A program made the position numbers and the translations under genes. Below are positions 48,008 through 59,344 of a stretch of 64,000 nt of DNA, one piece after another. The DNA comes from Jacaranda mimosifolia (taxonomy: Eukaryota > Streptophyta > Magnoliopsida > Lamiales > Bignoniaceae): contig CM032126.1 in the NCBI GenBank assembly GCA_018894105.1, positions 25,890,391 through 25,954,390 on the forward strand, in the 5' to 3' direction. A model generated the notes under the pieces. It was not told where the DNA came from. It made no database searches and saw nothing but the letters and a program-made list of their open reading frames with translations. Positions within the stretch are counted from its first letter, which is position 1, and the number at the start of each line of letters is the position of its first letter.

Positions 48008-49105
48008 TTGAGGAAATGTGGACACCCTCGAATGGAAGATCTCGATAGAAACAACAATGTAACTGATGGAAATAATAAAGCACCAAATGTGCCAATGGGA
48101 AATATGCCGCTGGTAAATGTGCCAAATGCTGAGAAAATGTTTGCCATGTGGCGACAATTTATGGAACTTTCTCAGCATCAAATTAATGACGAAAATTTTG
48201 AAAAAATCGAATTTGAGGATAGAACACTAACAAGATTTCTTCGCTTTAATCCCCCAAAATTTAAAGGAGAACCAGATGATCGAAAAGCTGAATTATGGCT
48301 ATAGGAAATCGAGAAAATATTTTAAGTTCTCGGTTATCCTTAACGACAACAAGTAAAGTATGTTGCATTTCTCTTAGAAGATGCGGCATATCATTGGTGG
48401 AAAATAGTGGAAAGAGGGTGGACTGATGATAAGGTCGAATGGACATGAGAAAACTTTAAAGAGGAATTTTTGCGAAAGTTTATCCCACAAATCATACAAG
48501 ATGCCTGAGAAAGAAAATTTATGAATTTAACTTAAGGACCTAAAACAGTGGCAGACTATGAAGCCGAATATAATAGATTAATTTGGTATGCTCCACACGT
48601 CCTCGTCAATGAAAGAAGGCAAATGAGGACGTTTGTGGAAGGTCTAAAACCAGAGTTACGACGTACTCTAGTTTCTTGTGACCTCCCAAATTATAATCGG
48701 GCAGTAGAAAAGGCCCTGGAAATTGAAGATGAATTTAAAGAACTTCGAAAATTAGATGATAAATGGAAAAAGGGCAAGGTTATGTGGCATATGAGTTCCC
48801 AAAAATGCTTACAAGAAAGAAAATTAATTGGAGCTTCTGTAAATTCTAAAGGTAAGATTCCTCAGGTTGCACCGATAAACGAGAGGCACAAGTGTAATTA
48901 CTGTGGGAAACTTTCCTACACTGAAGATCAGTGTTGGATGAAACAAAAGAAATGTTTAATTTGAGGAAATTTCCAACACATGATCGAAACTTGCCCTTGG
49001 AATTGCAAGCTTAGTGTTGATTTAGAGCCATCTAAGCAACAACAAAACGAAGCGGAAAAGAGACCTCCTACAAAGGCAAGAGCTTATGCCCTTATTCCTG
49101 CATAA
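48008..49105 (+). pseudogene. Gypsy gag, broken
   Basis: The capsid region shows TLTRFLRFNPPKFKGEPDD. After in-frame stops it continues with AAYHWWKIVERGW, ENFKEEFLRKFIPQ, VADYEAEYNRLIWYAPHVLV and FVEGLKPELRRTL, the retrotrans_gag domain. Two zinc knuckles follow. The first, CNYCGKLSYTEDQC, has Tyr in place of the ligand His. The second has its second Cys replaced by a TGA stop at 48,962-48,964. The leader from 47,072 has no convincing ORF. Confidence 0.88.
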
Positions 49106-49123
49106 AATCTAGAAGCTGAGGAT

Positions 49124-49519
49124 ATGGAAGAAGGTATAGCCCTAATCCATAACTCTATCTGCAAAGTTTTGTTTGATCCTGGTGCGACTTATTTGTTTAT
49201 ATCGAATACATGTGCTTCTAAAATAGGATTGAATTCTGAAATTTTGAATACTCCTTATGAAGTATGCTTGCCTATGGGAGTGGGAATTACAACCTATGTT
49301 AGATATAGGGATTGTCATGTAATTATAGAAAATAATGAATATTCTTCGGACCTTATAAAATTACCAATCCAAGAATATGATCTCATCCTAGGAATGGATT
49401 GGTTGTCTAGTCATCAAACAATAGTAGATTGTTTTGCCAAAACTATCAATTTGGGCAATGCTACGGAAAATCTGGAGAAGAAGAATTTAAATTGTGTAAA
49501 ATCGGTCTTTATTTCTTGA
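49124..49519 (+). pseudogene. Gypsy aspartic protease region
   Basis: The 131-codon block contains the catalytic loop VLFDPGATYLFIS, where the usual D-S-G is D-P-G. It also contains YDLILGMDWLSSHQTIVDC, the standard end of chromovirus proteases. The Ser-to-Pro change in the active loop probably inactivates it. Confidence 0.88.
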
Positions 49520-49561
49520 ACAAGAGCTAAGAAGGTTTTAAGAAAAAGAGGACTAGGATTT

Positions 49562-50950
49562 TTGGCTTATTTGATAAATAAGCCCCAGGATAAGTTGAAA
49601 TTGAAAGATGTAAAAGTGGTTAAAGAATTTCCAGAAGTATTCCCTAAAGAGTTAAATTCATTACCCCCAGATCGGGAAATAGAATTTGTGATTGAAACTT
49701 ATCCTGGAGCAAAACCTTTCTCAAAGACACCACATAGAATGGCTTGGCGGAATTAAAGGAATTGAAAGGACAATTACAAAAGCTTTTGAATAAAAAATTC
49801 ATACGACCAAGTATTTCTCCATGGAGAGCACCTATGTTGTTGTAAAGAAAAAGGATGGTTCATTAAGGATGTGCATTGATTACTGAGACTTAAACAAAAT
49901 GACCATAAAAAATAAATATCCATTGCCACACATCAAGGAGTTATTCGATCACCTACAAGGCTCAATAGTGTACTCTAAGTTGGACTTACAACAAAGGTAT
50001 TATCAACTAAAAATACGGGAGTCTGATATTCCCAAAATAGCATTTCATTCTGGGTATGGGCATTTTGAATTTGTATTAATGCCTTTTGGATTGACGAATG
50101 CACTAACTGCTTTTATGAATTTAATGTATTTAGTATTCCAACCGTACCTAGATTGTTTTGTAGTAATCTTTATTAATGATATTTTGGTATATTCTAAAAT
50201 CGAAGAAGAACATGAAAGGCACTTACAGATAGTGCTCCAAATTCTTAAGGATTATTAGTTATATGCCAAATTTAGTAAATGCGAGTTTTGGTTGGAAAGG
50301 GTTACTTTTCTAGGGTATATAATTTCTCAAAACGGTCTTGAAGTAGATCCTGAGAAAATAGAAGTAGTAGTTAATTGGAAAAGGCCTAAAAATGTTACTG
50401 AAGTATGAAGTTTTTTGGGGTTAGCTGGATATTATAAAAAATTTATCCAGAATTTCTCCAAAATAGCAGGAGCCCTTACAAGACTAATTCAAAAGGAGCA
50501 ACGCTTTGAATGGGACGAATGCTGTGAACAAGTTTTGTAGAACTAAAGAAAAGGTTAACTTCAGCACCTGTGTTGGCACTACCAGATATTCGGGAAAGTA
50601 CATTGTATACATAGATGCATCAAAAGAAGGATTGGGGTGCATATTAATGTAAAATGAGCAAGCAATTGCATATGCTTCAAGAACACTTAAACCTTATGAA
50701 CAAAATTATCCAAATCATGATTTGGAATTAGCAACTGTTGTATTTGCGTTGGCTAAATGGCAACATTATCTATATAGCACTAAAATAGAAGTTTATACTG
50801 ACCATAAAAGTCTTAAATATATTTTCAGCCAAAAAAACTTAAATTTGAGACAATGAAGGTGGATGGAATTTTTTGAGGATTTTGACTTTATGATTATTTA
50901 TCATCCTGGGAAGGCCATTCCGGTAGCAGATGCCTTAAGTTGAAAAGTGA
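49562..50950 (+). pseudogene. Gypsy reverse transcriptase and RNase H, broken
   Basis: RT begins VVKEFPEVFPKELNSLPPDR and passes a frame break near 49,755-49,895. It continues [37 protein letters not shown] and [16 protein letters not shown]. The active-site block is FINDIL (codons at 50,169-50,186), with Asn in place of the first of the two catalytic aspartates. Later pieces are [19 protein letters not shown] and FLGLAGYY. RNase H shows [30 protein letters not shown] and [12 protein letters not shown], so its D-E-D residues are kept. Stops occur at several points. Confidence 0.92.
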
Positions 50951-51039
50951 GGATAGCAGGAATAATCATACAACCAGATATGTACCAAGCTAGCCAAGAT
51001 GCCCAAGATAAGGAGGAATGGGTTCGAAAATAAAAACAA

Positions 51040-52389
51040 CTCATACAAGAAGTTCCAAATTCCAAGTTGACGATAATGGAATATTAAGATTTAAAGGGCG
51101 AATATAAGTGCCCAAGGAAATCCAGGAGAAAGTATTATCTGAAGCTCATAACACAAAATACACAATACATCTAGGGGGAGCAAAGATGTATCGAGATTTG
51201 AAACAAAAAATTTGGTGGGAAGGATTAAAACGAGATGTAATAGAAATTGTACATAAGTGCCTCACTTGTCAATTAGTAAAAGCTAAACACCAAAGACATG
51301 ATGGAACTCTACAACCATTATCAAACCCAAATTGGAAATGGGACGAAATTACTATAGACTTTGTCATAGGACTACCAGTGGTGCGAAGAAGTTACGATAG
51401 TATTTGGGTTATAATAGATTGGTTGACCAAATCCTCTCATTTTCTATCGGCTTGAACCCAATATAATGTAGAAAAGTTAGCCAAAATCTATATTAAAGAA
51501 ATCATCAGACTACACGGAGTACCACAAGGTATTGTATCTGATAGAGACCCAAAGTTTACTTCAGGACTTTGGAAAAGCCTGCAAGAACACATGGAAACTA
51601 AGTTACAATTCAGCACTGTAGGTCATCCTCAAACGGATGGACAATCTAAGAGAACAATTCAAATCTTAGAAGACATGTTACCAGCTTGCGTTTTAGACTT
51701 TCATGGAAGCTGGGAGAAATATTTTCCTCTAATTGAATTTGCTTATAATAGTTATCAACCTTCTATCCAAATGGAAGAAAATGTCAGATCGCCATTGCAT
51801 TGGGATCTAGACGAGGTTAAAACTACAATAAATGATATGCAAGCAAGTTCGAGGCCAGAACTTATACAAAATGCCATTAATAAGGTACGACTGATGAAGC
51901 AAAACTTAAAAATAACTCAGGATCGCCAAAAAAGTTATGCTAATAAATGACGAAAAGATCTGGAGTTTGCAGTAGGCGATCAAGTATTTTTGAAAGTCGT
52001 GCCCCAAAAAGGAATAAGGAGAATGGGGAAAAGTGGAAAGTTAGCCCCTCGATTTACAGGACCTTTTGAAATTTTAGAGAGAGTTGGTCTTGTTGTGTAC
52101 AAATTTAACTTATCCGCCAACTTAACCGGGATACATAATACCTTTCACGTTCCTAACTTCGGAAATATTATCCTGATCCATCCCATATTATTGACCATAG
52201 TGACTTACCAATACAAAGTGACCTTTTTACATGGAGAAACCCATACGAATCCTTGATTATCATGTTCGAGAATGTAGAAATAAGAAAATTCCTCAAGTCA
52301 AGGTTTTATGGAGGAATTAGAAAATTGAAGAAGCTACATGGGAGTGTGAAGATGAAATGCGCAAAAAGTATCCGTATCTTTTTGACTAA
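51040..52389 (+). pseudogene. Gypsy integrase with chromodomain-like tail, broken
   Basis: The HHCC zinc region is AHNTKYTIHLGGAKMYRDLK and CLTCQLVKAKHQ. The core keeps D in TIDFVIGLP, D in [10 protein letters not shown] and E in TIQILEDML, so the DDE triad looks intact. The GPFEILERVG C-terminal motif follows at 52,060-52,090. The last residues EATWECEDEMRKKYPYLFD (about 52,330-52,386) are the end of a chromodomain-type tail. Stops at about 51,456 and 51,948, and a frame change near 52,250, break the ORF. Confidence 0.92.
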
Positions 52390-52505
52390 CAGGTTCGTCC
52401 TTTAAAATTTTAAGCAATTAGAATTTTAAATTCTTAGCCCAACTTAGGATTTAAGTTCTTAGCTCATAGTTAAAACAAAATAGAATCTAGGGACCAGATT
52501 CTTTT

Positions 52506-52516
52506 AACGGGGGAGA
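52506..52516 (+). other. polypurine tract of the Gypsy element
   Basis: AACGGGGGAGA directly precedes the 3' LTR and would prime plus-strand synthesis. Confidence 0.85.
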
Positions 52517-52517
52517 T

Positions 52518-54460
52518 TGTAATGACAAAAAAAAAAAAAGAAATTCTCTTTAAAGAATGTAAATTCTGAAAACTTTTGCATCTAAAGAATTCTTTTTGAA
52601 ATTTTTGGTACTCTATAATAATTTTTCTATAAAAATATCATAGTTTACTCCATTCTAGGATTTTTGCAAATTAGTACACCTATTTACAAGATTTATAATA
52701 ACATTTTCTTCGAGTTTCTAAATTTTGTAAAATTTCTAAAATATCTCCTTATTTAAATACCTTTTTAAAATTCAAGGAATAATACAAAATTTCTTATTTT
52801 ATGAATTTTAGAAATTTTACACTTATTTATACAATTTCCTACAAATTTTTATATTTCTAAAAATATTACCAAAAATTTCCTTCTTAAAACTATCAAATAA
52901 AATAAAAAAATAATTTTTTTTTACTCCAAATACCTTAAAAAGTCGGTCATGAAGACCATTCAAGAACAAAGAAATTAATTTTTTATTCTACAATATCTCA
53001 TATGAAATTCTCTACAAAATTCCTATAAAATTGTTTCACACATGGCCCTTAAAATGTAAGAATACTATTAGAGGGTTTGGCATTTAATAAATGAACTTAC
53101 AACTCACCCACTACATGGCATTTTTCTATTTAAACCTCATAAGTATCTATTTAGGAAAATCTAAGAAAATCTCCTTCAGGCCTAATTGAAAGAATCTTAC
53201 TTGGCCAAGCCACTAATCTACTTAGACACCTCATAAATGCTACTTTAGACCCTAGGACCTAGTCATTAATATTAAATTAGCCCCCTAAAAGTAACTTTCT
53301 TTACAAAAATACCCTTGAATCAAATCTATAAATAGCTAACCAAGGCCATAAATTTTCTTCAACACATACAACACACACCAAACACACAAAACATATTTAG
53401 CCCATAAAATCAAGAAGATTGAGCTAGGGTTGGTGAATAAAAGAGAAAAGAAATCGAGCCAAAATTATAGATAAAAGCTTGGAAATTTAGGTAAAGTTTA
53501 TAACTTTTCTTACTATCTTTCTTTCCTTATCCCTTGATTCTTGAGAATTATTTTTGGTTCTTGAATCATGTTAATTGCTATTCTACTTCCATATTTTAAA
53601 TCAAAACTATTTTCAAAATATACTGAATTTAAAAATTTTACCAAAAAATTTCTTTAAAGTCTAGGGGAAAAAAAAAATCTTTTCAACTTTAACCAAAAAT
53701 CTTTATTTCATTCATATTCCTTGTTCTATTCCATGCTCCTTGTTCCACCTATCATTATTATGGCTTTGAAATCATATTGTTGAATTCATTCTATCATTCT
53801 TGATGAACATCGGCACGTACATCAAAAGCAATGAAATGTTCAATGATAACATTGATTGCAATTATTCATGAATGATGGGCCTTGTAATTATTCGGTATAA
53901 GAACTGGGCGGCGTTGGGCCAACGACAATCTTGTGCCAAATTATTCCCATTGTTGATTGGTCTTACGGTTCTTTGGAGGTTAGACATTCCAACAGACCAA
54001 TCTGCGACACACAGTTGTCCATGTCGCCGTTGTTTCCCTCTCGAGCGGCAACTCAAGGTTGGGATTGGGGAGGCACAAAGGTGAATTAATGTTGAAGATA
54101 TAAGGGTGATGGATCGTCAACCAATTCAACCATAATTAATAATTCATACTCGTGCTCCTTATTAAATCTATAATTGCTTCATTCCTCCCTCTTCAGTTAT
54201 AAATTTTACTAAGTTCTATAAACTTATGTTTTATCCCCCAAAATATTATTTTTGCAGGAGAAGGAAGATAGAAAAGGGTTGTGTTTATCTTTTTTTTGCT
54301 AGCTCAAGTTCATTTTGTTTACTCCCTTGCACACATTGAAGCTTATATTATGAATAAAAAGGTTGATCAATAAAGATGTTTATTTGTAAATCTTGTGAAA
54401 TGATATCATTTTCATAACGTCTCGATCTAGGGGCAAAAGCTCTAGTTTCGGGGCGCTACA
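52518..54460 (+). repeat. 3' LTR of the Gypsy element
   Basis: It begins TGTAATGACAAAAAA and ends GGGGCGCTACA, and is collinear with 45,050-47,004. The C run after the start of the 5' copy is an A run here. Confidence 0.95.
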
Positions 54461-54465
54461 GACTA

Positions 54466-55310
54466 ATTATTACTAAACCTCTTCATCGAATTTTATCAAT
54501 TGCGGGTATAAGCAATTGCCCAAGTTCTGCATGTGGCATGATCGGGCATACCTCTACATGTAAAATTGCAATATGATCCATAACTTCGTGCTAATATATT
54601 TGGGTTTGATATTTCTACAATGAGGCTTTCTTCATGGGGTGAGCTTGCTTTGTTTCTGCATTCTCTTTCAGGCAATATTATTAGCGGCAAAGTATCTTTT
54701 ACTACTCTTCTTGGGGGATCTATCTTTGGGGATTTTTCAACCAATCTTCATTATCAGGGCAAATCTGCTGAAAAGGATAGACATAATGATGACGCTCTAT
54801 TATAAGGCGGTCTTCATGAATTTGTTCATTCTCATAGTATAGTACATGTTTGCTCTGGTAACTCTGACCAGAATGCTTCATATCTGGGTACATTCGGATT
54901 GCTACATTGTTCTATACCTTTTCCATCGAATTGTGATTTCGGTAGGCTGGCCCAAAATGTGGTAACAACTCCTGGGTTGGGTGATAATTTGAAACATGGG
55001 CCATCAGGTACTTATTCCATTTGTCTCCACTCCAATTTTTACCTTGATAAGCCGACTGATCATACTCCAAACTCTATTCCACCTGGACACAAAGATTTAG
55101 ATGTAAACCTCGTTCAATCTGCTAATATATTGGTTGATGTTTCTCTTACCAGTACCTTAGAATCCCTAATAAATCTTAAGATCCGTAAGAGAGGTAGGTT
55201 GGCAAAAAGAGCTGATGATCCCCAGCGCTTGATTCTAACTCGTAATCCTAAACCTTCAAGTAGTGTTTGCCTTATTGGTACTTTCGATGATAGGCCTAGT
55301 AAATGAACCC
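54466..55310 (+). pseudogene. LINE ORF1, second part
   Basis: Directly after the Gypsy 3' LTR the frame reads ITKPLHRIL. A degraded zinc-finger trace follows (LPKFC, IGHTSTCKI) and then the basic variable tail. The ORF at 54,899-55,306 (ILTRNPKPSSSVCLIGTFDD at its end) is the last part. It joins 44,529-45,049. Confidence 0.75.
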
Positions 55311-55557
55311 TCCTATTTCTTTATCTTGGTGTTGGGGTTGACACATTTTCTAAGGCGGCAACTGCCTCGTAGTCTCGCCAATTGGGATGATTTTCCTAAG
55401 TTGGAACTTCCAAGGCTTGGGAAATCCTTGGATAATTCATGAGCTAGGTGAATTGATTCGCCGTTATCATTCCCATATGGTTTTTTCAGTGGAAATCGAG
55501 GTATCCTTTCAGAAGATAGACAAAACCTGTGACAATCTTGGCTAGTTTGGTTTTGCT
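55311..55557 (+). pseudogene. LINE ORF2 endonuclease start, truncated
   Basis: ORF2 would start near the ATG-less LSWCWGL block at 55,317-55,345 (the usual W-N-C-R-G-L start motif is degraded). Only about 240 bases remain before the hAT MITE. After the MITE the sequence is already in the middle of RT, so most of the endonuclease was deleted. Confidence 0.55.
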
Positions 55558-56209
55558 TAGGGATGACAATGGGCTGGCGCAAAACCCGAACTCGAGCTCA
55601 ACCTGTCCCGAATGGGATGGGTTTGGGGCAACTTAACGGGGTATGGGGCGGGGTATAGGGTGGAATTTTCCTAACCCGAATTATTTGGGACGGGGTACGG
55701 GGTTTACCGACCCCACCCCAAACCCGCCCCGCTACCCCCGCCAATATTGATATTATATATAATAACAATAAATATATTATATATAATTTATTTTATATTT
55801 TTCTAATTGAAAATAATGTCCAACTATGCTCGATGAAGAGGAAGATGTTGAAGAATATGGGATGAGTTAATTTAGATGGGGATTAGAACTATATGGTGGA
55901 AGCTTGTTGGATTTAAAATTTTTGAGTTTTTTTGTTTCAGTTTACTTTCAAACTCACAATGTATAAAAATTTGGATGTTGTGCTGGTTATTACTTTAATT
56001 CTATTTTTATCTTCTATTTTGCTTAGAGAATCTTATCTTGTTTACATGAATTTTTTATTTTTGTACCTGAAATTTGAATTTTAATTGCTGTCAAGTGGTT
56101 TTGATTTGATGCTTTTATTGACTAATTTCAATTTTTCTAATTATTTTTGGGTTGGCGTGTGATGAGGCGGGGCATGGAACGAGCCAAACCTACCCCACTG
56201 CCATCTCTA
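55558..56209. mobile_element. non-autonomous hAT element (TAGGGATGACAATGGG family) in the LINE
   Basis: The ends are TAGGGATGACAATGGGC and, in complement, TAGAGATGGCAGTGGGG. Identical target duplications GTTTTGCT flank it (55,550-55,557 and 56,210-56,217). GGGGCGGGGT/ACCCCGCCCC-type words fill the first 180 bases. There is no transposase. It belongs to the same broad family as 27,585-28,147. Confidence 0.93.
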
Positions 56210-57000
56210 GTTTTGCTGCCCATTTTGTGGATCTAATTATGCAATGTATATCTGTGGTATCTTATTTTGTCGTCCTCAATGGCCATAAACTTGGTTTTTT
56301 CTATCCATAATGAGGGTTGCGACAAGGCGATCTGCTCTCTCCTTATTTATTTTTATTTTGCACAGAGGCCGTTACTGGTTTAATTAGGAGAAAAGAGAAG
56401 GAAAAGTTGCTTACTGGGCTTTCTATCTGTCGTAGTTCGCTGAGGGTTTTCATTTATTGTTTGCAGATGACAAGCTTTTTTTTTGCCAAGCCACTGAGAC
56501 AGTTGCCCATTCTATCTAGAAGATGCTTTATTTGTATGAACAAACCTAAGGACAACATATCAATTTTGAGAAGCCTTTCGTAGTGTTTAGCAGAAACACA
56601 TCCCAGACTTCTAAGCAACATATCCAGTGTATTCTTGGGGTGAGAATTGTTCCTAAACATGACAAATATTTGGGCTCTTCTTCAGTTGTTGGAAAATCAA
56701 AGAAGGAAATGTTTTCTTAGATAAGGGAAAGGGTCTGGAGTCGCATAAATGGTTGAAGTGAAAAAACTTTATCTTCTGTATGGAGAGAAATTTTTTTAAA
56801 GTCACTGGCGTAAGCTATCCCTACTTTTGCCATGAGCTGTTTCAAGCTTTCGGCCAGATTACTTAGGGATGTTGAGTCTATTATGGCATTTTATTTTTGG
56901 GAGAATCATAGGTCTCAAAAAATTCATTGCTTATTTTGGGAGCTGCTTGGTTGTAGTAAGCGTCAATAGGGACTGGGCTTCAGGGACTACGGTGTTTCAA
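56210..57000 (+). pseudogene. LINE ORF2 reverse transcriptase, second half
   Basis: The trace reads LRQGDLLSPYLFLFC and TEAVTGLIRRKE (56,317-56,400), then HLLFADDKLFFCQAT, with both catalytic aspartates of FADD at 56,460-56,471. INFEKPFVVFSRNTS and MSCFKLSARLLRDVES follow (about 56,830-56,875). Stops and frameshifts lie between them. The first RT motifs are missing. Confidence 0.88.
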
Positions 57001-58480
57001 TCTTGTAGTGCTAGCTAAACAAGGTTGGCATTTGTTCACATGTCCAAATTAAGGTTTCACAAAGTTTACAAAGTAAAGTACTTTCCGAATTGTGATATTA
57101 TTCATGCTTCATTAGGCTCCAGCCCGTCTTTTTCTTGGTGAGGAATTTAGGAAGCATTGTCTCTCCTTCAAGGCAGACTTCAATGGCAGATAAGGAGTGG
57201 TTCAGGCGTTTGAATTTGGTATGATAAGTGGCTACTTAGGCAGCCCTCGTTCAGAGTGTTATCACCAACTAAATTTCTTCATCTTGATGCTTGCGTTTCA
57301 GACTTAATTAATGAGGAATCTAGCACTTGGCGCTATTCTTTGGTTAAGGAGATTTTTTTGTTGTAGGATCAAGAGGCTATTTTTTTGGTACCTTTGGGCA
57401 GCAATCTCAACACAAATGAAAGAATTTGGCACTACTCCAAATCAGGCTCTTTTACCGTGAAAATGGTATATCACCTGGCTTTATCATTAAAGTTCAGAAA
57501 CTCCGAATCAATTAGTGACATTGGTAGTTCATTCCATTCCCCTGACTTACATTTTATTTGATGTTCGATGGTTTCTCTTAAGGTTCAGTATTGTGCTTGG
57601 CGTGCTGCTTGTAATTTCTTTCCAACTTGCTCAATGTTGTTTTCCATGAAGATTTCTACAAGCGCGCTATGTGAGGCTTGTGACAATGCCATTGAAGATC
57701 CTATCCACTTCTTGTTCTCATGCCACTTTTCCAGATAGGTGTAGGCATTCTATTTCAATCACTTCCTCAGCTTCTTCAATTCTGGCTTAGTTTCTACAAG
57801 TCCAAGGATCTTTAGACATGTCTGATTTTGCATTTTTCCTGATTTGCTGCTATTGTATTTGGTCTTCTCGTAATCATGCTAGACTTGGTGAAGAATTGTG
57901 GTCTTCTTTGGATACTATCCAATTCGCCCATAGCTTATAGGACAGGTTCAAACACGCGACTGACTTAAATATGGATCATTGCACTTTGATTATCACTAAT
58001 CTAGTTTGGGAGGCTCCAGCATTGGATGTGATTAAAGTGAACTTTGATGCTATTATATTTACTAGTTTTCGAACTGTCAGAATTGGTTTAGCAGCGAGAA
58101 ATCATCTAGGTTAGTATGTTTCATGGGATTCCCGACTACTACTAGTTCTTACTGATCCTGAGTTTGCTAAGGCGATGACCGCTAAATATGCTTGTGAAAT
58201 GTGTTCCTCCAATTCTCGGTCTAAGGTTATGATTGAAGGGGATGGTTGGAATGTTATCAGATCTCTTCAGGGTGACACTATGAATCTCTCTTTGGTTGGA
58301 CCTCTCATTTTAGATGCCAAGTGAAGTCTATCTACAGTACCTTCTTTTGTTTTCAATCATATCTATCGTAATGCCAATCGTTGTGCGCATTTATTAGCTA
58401 GGAAAGCTCTTCTTGCATTTCAATCACAATGTATTAACTCGAATGTAATTGTCCAAGCTTTGGCTTTGGGCTCTATTTAA
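57001..58480 (+). pseudogene. LINE ORF2 zf-RVT and RNase-H-like domain
   Basis: The zf-RVT region reads RIWHYSKSGSFTVKMVYHLA (57,420-57,480) and continues with VQYCAWRAACNFFPTCSMLF and CEACDNAIEDPIHFLFSCHF. From about 58,005 the RVT_3 RNase-H-like domain starts VIKVNFDAIIF, includes SKVMIEGDGWNVIRSLQGD, and ends YRNANRCAHLLARKALLA. It ends just before the AATAATA tail. Confidence 0.85.
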
Positions 58481-58525
58481 TTCAATTCACCATTTCCACT
58501 CAAAATAATAATAACTCATTATCCT

Positions 58526-59300
58526 AATAAGTAATATCTAAATTTAACTAATTAACCTAAAAATTACATATATCAAAATTTAAAATAGACTAATGATAAA
58601 TTTTTAAAATATATAGAATAAAAATATTAAATATTTTTTATTCAATAGTATATTTTTTCAATGATTTACATATATTTTTTTAAATATCTTATCTGAAAAA
58701 TTATTTGAAAAAAAATAAAAAATGTAAGATTAAAGAGAAAAAAAAAATAATTAGAAGGAAAAATATAAAAAAGATATTGGGTTTGTGGGGGGGGGGGGGG
58801 GGGGGGCGGAGGGAGCTATTTTAAAACTTAAAATGTTTTTTTTCTAATTAAAAAAGGATTGAGTCAAATTTGAATTACAAAAATATTTTGAAAAGAAATA
58901 AAAGTTAAAAAAAAAATGTTGTTTTGTTAGTTTTATGATCAGACCAACAACCCAAGAATTTGGACTAAAAAATTGTATTTTGCTCACCAATTCAGATTTT
59001 AGAATGAAAAAGTAGTAATCTTTTGATTTTATTTATTTAGTATATATATCAAAATTAAACGTATAAATTAATTAAATCAAATAGAATATATACACTAATT
59101 AAATGTAAATGATATTTTTTCATTACCGTATATCAAAGAACCTTTTAATATGAAAAAAATGTAATTGAAATATTAAAAATTATGTTCAAGAAACTAGATT
59201 TCAATGGGTATTAGGGTAATAGAGTATGGTAGGATATAGAGTCTTATTGCTTGGGTACTTTAGAGTAGGGTAAAATATAGGATTTTATCGTTTGGATATC
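58526..59300. other. AT-rich DNA with a G20 tract
   Basis: No gene is seen. It includes a run of 20 G (58,787-58,806) and poly-A-rich stretches. Confidence 0.5.
58787..58806. repeat. G20 homopolymer tract
   Basis: Twenty consecutive G, followed by CGGAGGGAG. It is a candidate G-quadruplex or replication-slippage site, and its length may be uncertain. Confidence 0.95.
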
Positions 59301-59344
59301 ATAAGGTATGGACTTAGGTAGGATGAAACTCTATCCATTGATAG

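Larger units (their letters stand above)
45050..54460 (+). mobile_element. chromovirus-type Ty3/Gypsy retrotransposon (Tekay/Del-like), nearly complete
   Basis: The structure is 5' LTR 45,050-47,004, primer site 47,008-47,019, then gag, protease, RT, RNase H, integrase and a chromodomain-like tail, then polypurine tract 52,506-52,516 and 3' LTR 52,518-54,460. The two LTRs (1,955 and 1,943 bases) are about nine-tenths identical by eye, so the insertion is not recent. The flanking pentamers are GATTG and GACTA, an eroded duplication. It interrupts LINE ORF1. Several stops and a changed RT active site make it non-autonomous. Confidence 0.95.
44443..58513 (+). mobile_element. L1-type LINE split by a Gypsy element and a hAT MITE
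   Basis: The exact target duplication ACTCATTATCCT occurs at 44,431-44,442 and 58,514-58,525. It extends to 19 bases with one mismatch if AATAAT is counted. The element starts GTCTCTCTTTC, runs through ORF1 (44,529 onward) and ORF2, and ends in an AATAATA tail. Removing the Gypsy element (45,050-54,460) and the MITE (55,558-56,209) leaves about 4.0 kb. ORF2 has lost most of its endonuclease and the first half of RT. Confidence 0.9.

Noticed and set aside
53862..54084. ORFs on both strands in a GC-richer part of the 3' LTR
   Set aside because: The same block is in the 5' LTR (about 46,430-46,620); it is LTR sequence, not a gene.
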